A stretch of 64,000 bases of DNA from an uncultured Duncaniella sp. (GTDB lineage: Bacteria; Bacteroidota; Bacteroidia; Bacteroidales; Muribaculaceae): contig CAJTQR010000005.1 of NCBI GenBank assembly GCA_910578515.1, forward strand, positions 253,939-317,938, written 5' to 3'. The notes below the pieces were generated by a model. That model made no database searches. It was not told the origin of the DNA and worked only from the letters and a program-made list of their open reading frames with translations. Both the position numbers and the translations under genes were made by a program. Below are positions 8,994 to 17,242 of the stretch, one piece after another (the stretch's first letter is position 1; each line of letters starts with the position of its first letter).

Positions 8994-9362
8994 TTAATCG
9001 GTTTTATGCGATTGCTCAACCTCGTCGAGTAACTTTCGTAAATCTTCAATAGGCAAATTGCCATCCTCTACGAATGACGATACTACCCGAAGATACGAAT
9101 TCTTGAAATATCGGCTTACAAGATTTCCGATGGACTTCTTGCCCATTTCCTGCTCGGCTATGACTGCGTGATAAAGGTATGTCTTACCCTGTTGGGTGTG
9201 TCCAACATAACCTTTATCCTCCAACGCACGCACAATAGTTGAGATAGTGTTGAAATGCGGTTTGGGGTCGTCGTACATATCAACAATATCCTTGACATGC
9301 AATGCTCCGTGTTTCCAGAAGAAACCAAGCACTTCTTCTTCTTTTGCCGTTAGTTTTTCCAT
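8994..9362 (-). CDS. BlaI/MecI/CopY family repressor
   Basis: The product is a winged-helix repressor of about 122 residues. MEKLTAKEEEVLGFFWK starts the DNA-binding domain, and the recognition segment FNTISTIVRALEDKGYV matches the family. The C-terminal helices would mediate dimerisation and contain the region normally cut by the partner protease. The ATG at 9362 is preferred. A longer frame to 9383 would begin with TTG inside the -7 box. The gene is followed 2 nt later by the M56 protease gene, the usual pairing. Two perfect tandem palindromes upstream (9389-9405 and 9408-9424) are the probable operators, implying autoregulation of the whole five-gene operon. Confidence 0.92.
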   Translation of the reverse strand: MEKLTAKEEEVLGFFWKHGALHVKDIVDMYDDPKPHFNTISTIVRALEDKGYVGHTQQGKTYLYHAVIAEQEMGKKSIGNLVSRYFKNSYLRVVSSFVEDGNLPIEDLRKLLDEVEQSHKTD

Positions 9363-9380
9363 ACTAAATAATTTATGGTG

Positions 9381-9424
9381 CAAATATAAACTATATTTTA
9401 TAGTTGTAACTACGTCTCGTAGTT
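9381..9424 (-). promoter_or_regulatory. blaI operon promoter with tandem operators
   Basis: The -7 box TATATTTG (minus strand, 9388-9381) abuts two perfect 17-nt palindromes, AACTATATTTTATAGTT at 9389-9405 and AACTACGTCTCGTAGTT at 9408-9424. Their centres are 19 nt apart, about two helical turns. They share AACTA/TAGTT ends, like BlaI/MecI operators with TACTA/TAGTA. They cover the expected -33 region, so a bound repressor would block initiation. Confidence 0.85.
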
Positions 9425-9482
9425 AATAGTTGTTAACGCCAGAGTTAATCAAGAGAAGATTTCAGATAAACAAGCTACTACA

Positions 9483-9550
9483 ACGTTTGCGGTACCGTCC
9501 GATAATCGCATTACCGTTACGAAAACAGCGCCGGGAGACAGCTTTGCTGC
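9483..9550 (-). pseudogene. Relic fragment of an RteB-like regulator gene
   Basis: Read on the minus strand this stretch gives KLSPGAVFVTVMRLSDGTA. It lines up with KLPPGAVIVTAIRLSDGTA of the RteB-like gene at 62348, and the DNA is also clearly similar (shared GGACGGTACCGCAAA). No start or longer frame remains. The rest of the 9425-9750 gap shows short open stretches, such as a minus-strand YYHRAQYWELLVKNFS near 9600-9650, but nothing I can name. It looks like debris of a mobile element. Confidence 0.7.
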
Positions 9551-9563
9551 CTCCCGATTTTTT
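9532..9563 (+). terminator. Hairpin with T-run inside the RteB relic
   Basis: CGGGAG at 9532-9537 pairs with CTCCCG at 9551-9556, with inner CAGC/GCTG pairing and a TTT loop, followed by ATTTTTT. It has the form of an intrinsic terminator on the plus strand, but no plus-strand gene precedes it. It may simply protect the blaI promoter, or be fortuitous within the relic. Confidence 0.5.
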
Positions 9564-9750
9564 GGGTCTGCATGCAATCTCTAACTAAAGTTCTTAACTA
9601 ACAGTTCCCAATATTGAGCCCTGTGGTAGTAACACTTTTCAGAGATTTCGCTGGAGACCGGAATGTTGACGCTTTTCAATAGGGGAGAGGGAGAAAATGC
9701 ACTGCAGCCTATATTCTATACTTTTCGGTAAACGAAATTCAGAGAGGTGC

Positions 9751-10095
9751 TTATTGCCAAGTACCTTTTAGCGTAGTTACCTTGAACTCTGCCTTTTTTC
9801 CGTTGATGCTCAACTTGACAATGGGATTTGAAAACTTGGTAAGGTGCTGAAAGGATAGTGTCACCTTTGCTACTCCGTCGGTTACATTGGTGTCAACCGA
9901 GTTGACTTCATAGCCTTTACCTCCCTCTATGGGATAAAGCATCACATCTGAGACTATGTATTCACCAACAGCATCATCATCGGTAAAGATAATAGTTACC
10001 TTATCCCCGTCGCTATTGAAAAAGCAACACATGGGAGCTGCATTTGCAACCACACAAGCAATAGTCAAAACTATTGCGACAATAAATTTTTTCAT
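9751..10095 (-). CDS. Small exported protein of unknown function
   Basis: The 114-residue product has a clear signal peptide (MKKFIVAIVLTIACVVANA) and a mature part of about 95 residues that looks all-beta, with no catalytic motif. I do not recognise the family. It begins 18 nt after the end of the TonB-dependent receptor gene (10114-12417) on the same strand, so it is probably co-transcribed and may be an accessory periplasmic or surface partner of that receptor. Confidence 0.75.
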   Translation of the reverse strand: MKKFIVAIVLTIACVVANAAPMCCFFNSDGDKVTIIFTDDDAVGEYIVSDVMLYPIEGGKGYEVNSVDTNVTDGVAKVTLSFQHLTKFSNPIVKLSINGKKAEFKVTTLKGTWQ

Positions 10096-10113
10096 AGCTA
10101 TAAACTGATATTA

Positions 10114-12417
10114 TTAAAATCGATTCTTTTCATTAGCGCCTGCTCCACGACCTTTGTATCGGTCGCGGGTGGAATTGAATGTGTATTGAAGTGTCAGGTA
10201 GAATGAACGGCTCAAATCTGTGACACATACATAACGTGTTATGTCATGGCTATACGATGTCACTCCGTAATTGCGCTTGTTGAAGATGTCGTTAGCCTCT
10301 AACGTGACGCTGAAACTGTTGTTGAAGAAAGCCTTATAAAGCTTCGCGTTCATATATGAGCATGATTTGCGATGCATACACCCCTCATTACCGGCACTTT
10401 CCCATGCCATATCGACATTAAGCCATATATCGTATGGTAGGTGGATTGCGTTCTGCCACTGTACCATACCCTGCGGATTGTTGAGATGCTTTCGTCCCTG
10501 CCATGTATCTATTGAGAACCACTGCTTTGTCAAGCCGAGGTTTATTCGCGGCTCCCAAATTCCTACGTTGAAACTGGAGCCGATAAAGGCACGGATTGAA
10601 TGTATCTCGGGAAAGTTGTCAAGCGTCATGAGCTTGACTTCGCCGGTATCTCCGTAAGGCTTGGTTGTGGAAAGGATAGGGTCTTTTTTAAGCGTGTAAG
10701 ATAGTTGTGCGAAAACTCTTTTCCACGCCCCCGTAAGCTCCACCGTATGTGTTTTCTCCGGTTGGAGGTAGGGATTGCCGCCTTGAAGGGTAAAACGGTT
10801 GATGTAGTCAACGGTACCGTCCAAGTCACCATAATTGGGGCGCCGAGTCTTGCTTGTATAGCTCAATGACAGCTGCACCTGACCTGCCGTTGTTGACATA
10901 AAGAATGAGGGAAAGAGATTGTTGTAGGTTTTGCTTTGGTCGTCATTTCTCTGCCCGTTTTCAAGATAGTCAAACTTAACGTGTTCATATCTCAATCCGG
11001 CCCCAAGGCTGAATCTGCCGAAAGTCTGCCGTAGGTCGAGAAAACCTGCGATATTTTTCTCGTCCACCCTTGTATCTGCATCGTTGATGATTTCAGCATC
11101 AGTCATATAATCCGAGGAAAAGCGTGACGACACAAATTCTTCACCAACCTCTATACCTCCTTTCCAAAGCGGATAACTTAACACAAGTTTTTCTGCAAAC
11201 ATTCGGCTCCTGTTGGTGCCGGAAGTTGATATGAGCGCACTGCCTTGATTGACGCTGACTTCATCAACGGTGACATTAGACCTTGATTTTCTCCACATAT
11301 AATCCGTGTTGAAGTCAATGCCCAAATCGCCGACTTTGCCATTATAATATATATTAGTCCCGTGTTTGGGCAATGTCTTTGTATGGCCGAATCTGGTGCT
11401 TGTAGCACCATCGAAAAAATCGCCGTTGACTGAAAGGTTTGTGAGGTAAGTATGATGCATTTTGTCATTGGTTAGACCATTGGCATAGTATGCACCAATT
11501 GAGTGTCTGTCGTTAAACATATATGAGAATCCAGCTTTGCCGAAACAATCGGTTACGTTTCCATAGCCGGTCTGCGTGATTTTTTCTTCCCAGTTAAGAG
11601 ATGAATTAGAAACACCGTATTGGTTACTCTGGAATTTGGCAGTGGCTTCGCCGAAATTGGCGAACACTTCCAAGCCTCCGATTCTGTATTTGAAGTTCGC
11701 TTGATTTGAGTTAGTAAAATATTTGTTCTCCCTCAGAACGGAGCGCAGCAGACCGCTGAATCCCTCACCCTGTGGTCGCTTGGTGGTTATGCGGATTACA
11801 GATTTTACCGAGGCATCATATCTGACACCGGGGTTGGTGACAACCTCGACGTTCTTAATATCAGCCGAACTTATCTGCATCAGTTCGTTGGAGTCCCGGA
11901 CCAAACGACCATTAATATAGATTGTAGGTGAACCTTTGCCAAATACTTCAAACGCGCCATCACGGCCGACAACCATAGGAACCTGAACCAACACGTCCTC
12001 AGCTGTTCCTGCGTGTTCAAGCTGCGAACCTGCAACGGTGGTGACAAGGGCATCACCCTTGATTGCGGTAACAGGCCGGTTTGACTTGACAACCACCTCA
12101 CCGAGCATAACGCTTTCGGGTGTCAAAGTGACTATCCCAAGGTTGCCAGTAGGGGGTATATCCTTTGTGATGGAGGCATAGCCGATAGATGAGAATTTTA
12201 GAAAAACAGTAGCATTTATGGCTTCCTCAAAAAGAAAACTACCGTCTTCATTTGTGATTGTCCCCGATATAAATGTTGAGTCATTCTTATTTAGAAGAAC
12301 GACGTTTACAAAGTCAAGAGGGATGTTGTTTTCATCAACGACCTTGCCTGTAATATCCCGGGCTATTGATGAAAGAATTGTTAAGAAAAAAAGTACTGAT
12401 ACGAATAACCTTGCCAT
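10114..12417 (-). CDS. TonB-dependent receptor-like outer-membrane beta-barrel protein
   Basis: The start is set at the ATG at 12417 (MARLFVSVLFFLTILSSIA), which gives a proper signal peptide. The longer frame to 12477 runs into the promoter and terminator region. The mature protein opens with a carboxypeptidase-regulatory-like domain (ITGKVVDENNIPLDFVNVVL and an NEDGSFLF segment). A plug-like region follows (EVVVKSNRPV, then TIYINGRLVRDSNEL and NPGVRYDASVKSVIRITTK), then a large barrel ending before a basic tail. The plug pattern with INGR and NPGVRYD matches the Bacteroidetes 'outer membrane beta-barrel family', which are often not nutrient receptors. The ligand is unknown. A Crp-like gene lies upstream. 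Confidence 0.85.
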   Translation of the reverse strand: MARLFVSVLFFLTILSSIARDITGKVVDENNIPLDFVNVVLLNKNDSTFISGTITNEDGSFLFEEAINATVFLKFSSIGYASITKDIPPTGNLGIVTLTPESVMLGEVVVKSNRPVTAIKGDALVTTVAGSQLEHAGTAEDVLVQVPMVVGRDGAFEVFGKGSPTIYINGRLVRDSNELMQISSADIKNVEVVTNPGVRYDASVKSVIRITTKRPQGEGFSGLLRSVLRENKYFTNSNQANFKYRIGGLEVFANFGEATAKFQSNQYGVSNSSLNWEEKITQTGYGNVTDCFGKAGFSYMFNDRHSIGAYYANGLTNDKMHHTYLTNLSVNGDFFDGATSTRFGHTKTLPKHGTNIYYNGKVGDLGIDFNTDYMWRKSRSNVTVDEVSVNQGSALISTSGTNRSRMFAEKLVLSYPLWKGGIEVGEEFVSSRFSSDYMTDAEIINDADTRVDEKNIAGFLDLRQTFGRFSLGAGLRYEHVKFDYLENGQRNDDQSKTYNNLFPSFFMSTTAGQVQLSLSYTSKTRRPNYGDLDGTVDYINRFTLQGGNPYLQPEKTHTVELTGAWKRVFAQLSYTLKKDPILSTTKPYGDTGEVKLMTLDNFPEIHSIRAFIGSSFNVGIWEPRINLGLTKQWFSIDTWQGRKHLNNPQGMVQWQNAIHLPYDIWLNVDMAWESAGNEGCMHRKSCSYMNAKLYKAFFNNSFSVTLEANDIFNKRNYGVTSYSHDITRYVCVTDLSRSFYLTLQYTFNSTRDRYKGRGAGANEKNRF

Positions 12418-12440
12418 AGTTGTGATTATTTTTTGCTCGG

Positions 12441-12488
12441 CAAAATTACAACCAATAAAAATAAAAACTCTCAACAAATGTTGAGAGT
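12441..12488 (-). promoter_or_regulatory. Terminator of crp-like gene overlapping receptor promoter
   Basis: A perfect 10-bp inverted repeat, ACTCTCAACA at 12467-12476 and TGTTGAGAGT at 12479-12488, is followed on the minus strand by TTTTTATTTTT. It should terminate the crp-like transcript from 12676-13239. A -7 box TAATTTTG (minus strand, 12448-12441) follows directly and probably starts transcription of the receptor gene at 12417. The palindrome could alternatively be an operator for that promoter. Confidence 0.65.
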
Positions 12489-12675
12489 CGAGGTTTTTAA
12501 CACTATTTTTCCCGTTATTTTTCGCAATCGGTTCAAATGTGTAGGTGTGTGATATTGAGGAATGAAGTGATGCCTTAGAAAGAAATATTAACTTATCAGA
12601 GTTATTATCATTTTTTTACTTGACAAAGTTAATATAGAAATATGACTTTTGCGTAAAACAAGAATTATGCCGGGG

Positions 12676-13239
12676 CTATTTGCTCAATCTTTTTCGGATT
12701 CGGCTTAGATAAGTTGGTGTAACAAGTAGATAAGAAGCAATGTCACGGAGCGTGACTCGCTCCAATACATCGGGATATTTCTCAATAAGTTCAAGATAGC
12801 GCTCTGTTGGCGTTTTTTGATAAATTCTAAGATAACGGCTGTACGCCTCTTCCAGACATACAGAAGAAATATGGGGTATGAGACCGGGATTTGATTCTGA
12901 AATAAAATCCCTAAGTGGCTTTAATGGCACTTGTAGCACTTCTGCATTACATCCGGCTACTATTGAAATTTTGGAAGGCTTATCAAATAAGAATGATTGA
13001 GTTACGTCCATTATACATTCATCCTTAAATGTGAACCCGGTGACTGCCATCTCTCCTCTTGTGTTCGGCAGGCAATATTTGAAATAGCCGGACTGCACAA
13101 AACCTGCATATCTACAGACATGTCCAGCCTCGGTAAAACAATCTCCCTTTGCATAACTGACGGTCTCGCCATTTGCCATGCAATACTCGCGCATAGACTC
13201 AAAATCAATGAATGAAAGGAAGTTATTTATTTTAGCCAT
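12676..13239 (-). CDS. Crp/Fnr family transcriptional regulator
   Basis: The 187-residue regulator has an N-terminal cyclic-nucleotide-binding-like beta-roll (YAKGDCFTEAGHVCRYAGFVQSG), a connecting helix and a C-terminal winged helix (VTLRDIASYLLVTPTYLSRIRKRL). The classical cAMP-contact residues are not evident, as is usual for Bacteroidetes members of this family, so the effector is unknown. It lies between a GLPGLI gene and a TonB-like receptor, and is likely autonomous or coupled to envelope genes. Pieces of a paralogue are scattered at 14490-14545, 15420-15690 and 16575-16703, so this is the intact copy of a duplicated locus. Confidence 0.85.
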   Translation of the reverse strand: MAKINNFLSFIDFESMREYCMANGETVSYAKGDCFTEAGHVCRYAGFVQSGYFKYCLPNTRGEMAVTGFTFKDECIMDVTQSFLFDKPSKISIVAGCNAEVLQVPLKPLRDFISESNPGLIPHISSVCLEEAYSRYLRIYQKTPTERYLELIEKYPDVLERVTLRDIASYLLVTPTYLSRIRKRLSK

Positions 13240-13514
13240 ACTATTATTGGTGATTATCCTATAACAAAATTACTAATTATAGTTGAATTGTAAAAGGTAA
13301 TGCTGAAAATAGTAATATCCTACACATTTGACAATGAAAACTTACCGTTGCGTCGGAAGAGGCATATTTCTTGATTTTGCGTTGCTGTATTGAGCATAAT
13401 CACCGATGTTCCTGTTCGGAATCCATCCGGGGCTTCCTCCATGACTACGCCGCTACACTGACCTGCGTCACGCCAGTCAGTACAGATGTCAATATAAAGA
13501 TTAGTTAGGGATAT
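13240..13514. other. Intergenic stretch with an open in-frame run
   Basis: Directly after the stop of the GLPGLI gene, its minus-strand frame stays open for about 60 codons to near 13330 (including DICTDWRDAGQCSG and TATQNQEICLFRRN), without a convincing start. It may be the remnant of another gene or of a longer ancestral product. The part nearest 13240 has the crp-like promoter, with a -7 box TAATTTTG around 13265-13272 on the minus strand. Confidence 0.35.
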
Positions 13515-14390
13515 TCATTCGTGATAATCGGTTTCAAGAAAATCCACATGCAAATCGGGAGCGTTGTTCACCTCATTCTTAATTTCAATTTTTTCACCGC
13601 TTGGCGTATTGCTGAGTATAGTGTTCACCATCGATATGCCATTGGTAAGATACTGACGTCTTCCACGAAGCATATCCTTGCGTTTCATCTTATCGTATTT
13701 CTTGGGGAGATATATAGGCATTATCTCCTGATTGGATGATTCTATACCCGTGGCAATGAACTGATGCTGTCCTGTATTTTCTTTTGCCTCAAGAATCAGA
13801 CCCGGTAAGCCACACAGTTTCCATGGACCATCCTGAACCGGAATATCGGGAGTGAACCATACCGTCCAATGTCTGCCATGGTAGTCTGTTTCAGCTATGA
13901 CACACTCATAGTTGAGCACCATCTTTGAGGAATCTCCAATTACCCAATTCATTTCGGCAAGTGGTTCCGAATAATATCCTTGTTCTAACATTCCGGCTGA
14001 GTCATATACAGTTACAGTAGAATCACCGGCAGATTTGAATACATACATCGAACCGTTTTTAGTGGGTACATGGCTGTGGTCGCCCGTTTCAATAGCTTTC
14101 TTAACCCCTTCAGACATCATTTTGTCAGACAAGGCTTTGCCCGATGGAGTGGAGTCGAGTGAGTCGAGATATTCAGTGCGAGGACTAAAGAATTTGGAAT
14201 ACCTGCTGTTCGCGAGAAGCAACATTGTGTATTCGTCATCGTATGCCTTTGCATCAATCTTCAACTTCTTGTGCGGATAGCTATACTCTACCTTTATCTC
14301 TGCACGAGGAAACTCCTTTTTCTTCTTTGCCGATACATCAAATATGGCAAAAATGGCTATTATTGCGATTATGATTGATTGTCTGTTCAT
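13515..14390 (-). CDS. GLPGLI family exported protein (copy 1 of tandem pair)
   Basis: The 291-residue protein begins with the signal peptide MNRQSIIIAIIAIFAIFDVSA, nearly identical to that of the paralogue at 15700-16563. The family signature appears as GPWKLCGLPGLILEAKENTG, preceded by HWTVWFTPDIPVQ. Function is unknown. Such proteins are exported and usually accompany outer-membrane receptors. The pair shares both ends almost exactly (KKKKEFPRAEIK near the N-terminus, DFLETDYH at the C-terminus) but differs in the middle, showing duplication followed by divergence. A -7 box TAATTTTG lies about 80 nt upstream (14475-14468). Confidence 0.88.
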   Translation of the reverse strand: MNRQSIIIAIIAIFAIFDVSAKKKKEFPRAEIKVEYSYPHKKLKIDAKAYDDEYTMLLLANSRYSKFFSPRTEYLDSLDSTPSGKALSDKMMSEGVKKAIETGDHSHVPTKNGSMYVFKSAGDSTVTVYDSAGMLEQGYYSEPLAEMNWVIGDSSKMVLNYECVIAETDYHGRHWTVWFTPDIPVQDGPWKLCGLPGLILEAKENTGQHQFIATGIESSNQEIMPIYLPKKYDKMKRKDMLRGRRQYLTNGISMVNTILSNTPSGEKIEIKNEVNNAPDLHVDFLETDYHE

Positions 14391-14489
14391 ACGGTATGTC
14401 TATCAGTTAAAAATATTAAACACGCTGTTTTGTCATTTTGTATCATAGCATATAGTGCTATGTAATGCAAAATTAGTTAGAAAAAATGA

Positions 14490-14545
14490 TTTTGGCATAA
14501 AACAAAGTTTATACCGGGTATTATTTACGCAATATTTTTCGTATT
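14490..14545 (-). repeat. Third copy of crp 3'-flank block
   Basis: This block (with GCATAAAACAAAG, then GTATTATTTACGC and AATATTTTTCGTA) matches 15522-15585 and, more loosely, 12640-12700, which is the 3' end and flank of the crp-like gene. It lies between the SDR gene and the first GLPGLI gene. In each copy a TAACTTTG- or TAATTTTG-type -7 box follows, so the retained block may be a promoter cassette. Confidence 0.65.
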
Positions 14546-14554
14546 ATTACATTA

Positions 14555-15241
14555 TCACATAAAGTGCTTGAGCGCCCAATTTATGATACGCCAACGAGTA
14601 GTTACTATTTTGAGTTTATTCTTATTGTTGATTGCTACTATAATCTTCTTAACTACTTTATCTAATGGCATTACCCAAAATAGACCTTCTCCTTTTGCCA
14701 TTCTGGTATCAACGAGACCTGGTCTGATTTCTGTCACGACGATAGATGAACCTTTAGATTTCTGTTGGAGCGACTTGGTATAGTTTATTTGAAATGCCTT
14801 TGAAGCGCTGTAGGATGGAGCAATTGGAGTAGGTTGCATCCCTCCTATGGATGTAATAATGACAAGATGTCCCAATTTCTGTTGTTCAAAAATTTTATAG
14901 ATTGAATTGACGGCATTAGTCCATCCATTCACATTTACAGATATGGTGGCAAGTTCAGTCGATAATTCCAGATTAGGATTGAGGTTCCCAATTCCCGCAC
15001 AAATTATAGCTAAATCCAGATGTCCAAACTTAGACATTACATTTTTTAGCATCGAATTAAAAGAGGAAGGCTCTGCAATATCACATTGAAAAGCCAATGT
15101 ATTGTCCGGCTTTTCTTTGATTTGTTGTAACAGAATCTCATTCCGTCGTCCTACGATGGCAGTAGTATTGCCATTCGTGGTGTAATGCTTCCAAAGCTTA
15201 TATCCTATCCCTGAGGTAGCACCAATGATAATGATATTCAT
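14555..15241 (-). CDS. Short-chain dehydrogenase/reductase (SDR)
   Basis: The 228-residue protein is a classical SDR. It has the nucleotide-binding motif GATSGIG at residues 7-13, an acidic DIAEP pocket, a CAGIGN segment, the catalytic Ser in IITSIGG and the YSASK motif. It should reduce or oxidise a small carbonyl or alcohol with NAD(P)H, but the substrate cannot be told. The C-terminus ends with a short hydrophobic stretch. It sits between two duplicated GLPGLI genes and appears to be part of the duplicated or rearranged segment rather than functionally tied to them. Confidence 0.9.
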   Translation of the reverse strand: MNIIIIGATSGIGYKLWKHYTTNGNTTAIVGRRNEILLQQIKEKPDNTLAFQCDIAEPSSFNSMLKNVMSKFGHLDLAIICAGIGNLNPNLELSTELATISVNVNGWTNAVNSIYKIFEQQKLGHLVIITSIGGMQPTPIAPSYSASKAFQINYTKSLQQKSKGSSIVVTEIRPGLVDTRMAKGEGLFWVMPLDKVVKKIIVAINNKNKLKIVTTRWRIINWALKHFM

Positions 15242-15346
15242 ATTTTGATATCTGATATAATTTTCAAATTTACAGCCAATAAAAGATAGTCAAGTAATTT
15301 TCACACTGTTTGCGTCCATTTTTTGCGGTGGGTCTTGTTTTTTGAC

Positions 15347-15373
15347 CGCGCACCGGCTTTGCCGACATGCGCG
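15347..15373. repeat. REP-like intergenic palindrome, copy 1
   Basis: An imperfect palindrome opens with CGCGCACCGG and closes with CCGACATGCGCG. Near-identical 26-27-nt elements occur at 20218-20243 and, inverted, at 51483-51509. All three are outside genes. It could be a REP-type element or an end fragment of a small mobile element. Confidence 0.6.
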
Positions 15374-15419
15374 ACAAGCCCACTCGCGATTTATTATTAA
15401 TTCGCAAGCGGCTCAAATA

Positions 15420-15690
15420 TGTAGGATGTGATATTGAAGAATGAAGCGATGCCTTTGAAAGAAATATAAACTTGCCATAGTTATTATCATTTTTTTACTT
15501 GGCAAAGTTAGTCCGGAAATACGACTTTTGCGTAAAACAAAGTTTATACCAGATATTATTTACTCAATATTTTTCGTATGCGGCTTAGGTAAATTGGTAT
15601 AACGGGTAGATATAAGCAATGTCACGGTGCGTGACTTGCTCCAATACATCCTGATATTTCTCAATAAGTTCAAGAAGATAGTGCTCAGTC
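15420..15690 (-). pseudogene. 3' fragment of a crp-like paralogue
   Basis: Minus-strand reading gives LELIEKYQDVLEQVTHRDIA and then runs out of frame. It matches LELIEKYPDVLERVTLRDIA of the intact Crp-like protein (12676-13239), and a small deletion destroys the recognition helix. The flanking DNA down to about 15420 is also similar to the intact gene's 3' flank. The matching 5' fragment is at 16575-16703, and a GLPGLI gene lies between them. Confidence 0.85.
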
Positions 15691-15699
15691 AGGACATAT

Positions 15700-16563
15700 T
15701 CATTTGTGATAATCGGTCTCAAGAAAATCTATGTTCAGTTCTTCGCCGGTGCGGATGTGGTCCGGACCGAAATCTATCCCTGTTACAGCTGCATCCAAGG
15801 CTTTTCCATGGTCACGATAGTTTCGTAACTGTCTCAACATTTCAACACGAGACATTTTATCATATTGTCGATAAGGGTAAATCGGGACAATCTCTTGATT
15901 GGAGGCTTCCAATCCGGTAGCCACGAAACTATGTTGCCCTGTAGATTCACTTGCCTCCAGTATCAAACCCGGAAGCCCTGTCAACTTCCACGGACCTTCT
16001 TGCAAAGGAATGTCCGGTGCAAACCATGCTGTCCAATACCGACCATGATAATTTGCCGTTGCCATTATGCAATCATAGCCCACAACTGTCTTTGTAGAGT
16101 CGGAAATTTCCCATTGGATTTCGTCAGTAGGCTCGGTGTAAAAGCCATAATTTAATGCCCCTGCATAATCATAGATGGTCATTTCATTGACAAATCGTGA
16201 CTTAAACACATATAAAAATGTTGGGTAGGTCACAGAATTTAATGCGCTTTCGTCCTTGGTTTCAACATACCGCTTTATAGACTCATTAAGGATTTGTCTG
16301 CTCATAGCTCTCCCTTGAGGAGTAGATTCAAGAGAATCTTTAAATTCCGTTTCCGTATTATAAAATTTTGAATGCTCTTTGTTTGCCAAGAGAAGGAATG
16401 GAATGTCGCGCTCTATTATGCCATCAGAGCCTCGGACGAAAGTCTCGTGGTATGTGTAGCCAATTTTTATCTCCGCGCGGGGATATTCCTTTTTCTTCTT
16501 CGCCGATACATCAAATATGGCAAAGAGGGCTATTATTGCGATTATGATTGATTGTCTGTTCAT
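15700..16563 (-). CDS. GLPGLI family exported protein (copy 2, nested in crp relic)
   Basis: The 287-residue paralogue of 13515-14390 has the same signal peptide (MNRQSIIIAIIALFAIFDVSA), signature GPWKLTGLPGLILEASESTG and end DFLETDYHK. The middle is more divergent. Its start lies 12 nt after the stop of the truncated 42-codon crp relic at 16575-16703, so it is probably transcribed from the old crp promoter and may be translationally coupled to the relic. Downstream it runs directly into the crp 3' relic. This places the whole gene inside a disrupted regulator gene. Confidence 0.88.
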   Translation of the reverse strand: MNRQSIIIAIIALFAIFDVSAKKKKEYPRAEIKIGYTYHETFVRGSDGIIERDIPFLLLANKEHSKFYNTETEFKDSLESTPQGRAMSRQILNESIKRYVETKDESALNSVTYPTFLYVFKSRFVNEMTIYDYAGALNYGFYTEPTDEIQWEISDSTKTVVGYDCIMATANYHGRYWTAWFAPDIPLQEGPWKLTGLPGLILEASESTGQHSFVATGLEASNQEIVPIYPYRQYDKMSRVEMLRQLRNYRDHGKALDAAVTGIDFGPDHIRTGEELNIDFLETDYHK

Positions 16564-16574
16564 CGGACCCGTTT

Positions 16575-16703
16575 TTAGTTATAATCCCGCACCTCGGCAT
16601 ACCAATCTCCCTTTGCATGACTATGGGGCTCGCCGTTTGTCATGCAATACTCACGCATAGCCTCATAATTAATGGGTGAAAGGGAATTATTTATTTTAGC
16701 CAT
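16575..16703 (-). pseudogene. 5' fragment of a crp-like paralogue (42 codons)
   Basis: The frame reads MAKINNSLSPINYEAMREYC and on to AKGDWYAEVRDYN before a TAA. It aligns with MAKINNFLSFIDFESMREYC of the intact regulator. Beyond that point the regulator is missing and a GLPGLI gene begins. The promoter side is preserved, with a -7 box TATCTTTG on the minus strand at 16734-16727. It could still be translated as a leader peptide. Confidence 0.85.
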
Positions 16704-16870
16704 ATTATATGGTGCTTATCCGATAACAAAGATACTATTAATTTCATTAACTTTGAACTATCAAGAATCTTTCTTAAAAAATTTTGGAAGATTCATAAAA
16801 TATTTATCAAGGTTGTGTGTCTTACAAGATAGAGCAGCTCACAATTGTAATAAATAAAAATTATACAACA

Positions 16871-17242
16871 ATGAAGAAAATAGTAAAAATACTCGCAACC
16901 ATACTTGTGTTTTTTGTCGCATTCCCTCTGCTTGCAGGCTTTGTAACAACAATACTTTGGAACAATATTCTCACAGCAGTCTGCGGATTTTCTGTAATCA
17001 ATCTATGGCAAAGTGTTGGAATTTTCATTCTCGGTCAGATTCTGTCAGGAGGGTTCATTTTGGGTTGTTTCTTTGTTATGGGTAGTATACATCATGCAAT
17101 GGGACATACAAGAGGCGGACTGAAACATCATTGGCACAATATGACCGAAGAGGAACGCAAGGTGTTTATAGAACGACGCACAACATTTGGTTTTAACCAC
17201 TTCCACCATAATCATCAAAAAGACGGAGATGCCGCAGAGTGA
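16871..17242 (+). CDS. Small membrane protein upstream of ECF sigma factor
   Basis: Starting at the ATG at 16871 (MKKIVKILATILVFF), the product has 123 residues. It has two predicted membrane helices (about 5-30 and 45-78, with GQILSGGFILGCFFVMGS) and a His-rich cytoplasmic-looking tail (MTEEERKVFIERR, then FNHFHHNHQKDGD). It overlaps the sigma factor gene start at 17229, so the two are translationally coupled. Position and topology suggest an anti-sigma-like or metal-sensing partner, but it has no recognisable anti-sigma zinc motif. I leave the function open. A TAACTTTG box at 16748-16755 is a possible promoter. Confidence 0.75.
   Translation: MKKIVKILATILVFFVAFPLLAGFVTTILWNNILTAVCGFSVINLWQSVGIFILGQILSGGFILGCFFVMGSIHHAMGHTRGGLKHHWHNMTEEERKVFIERRTTFGFNHFHHNHQKDGDAAE

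Noticed and set aside
9425..9750. Plus-strand small gene ending at the hairpin 9532-9563
   Set aside because: No start or promoter was found; the only recognisable content is a minus-strand relic of the RteB-like gene.
13330..13514. Independent short gene after GLPGLI copy 1
   Set aside because: The open run has no supported start and no family signature, so I describe it only as an open stretch.
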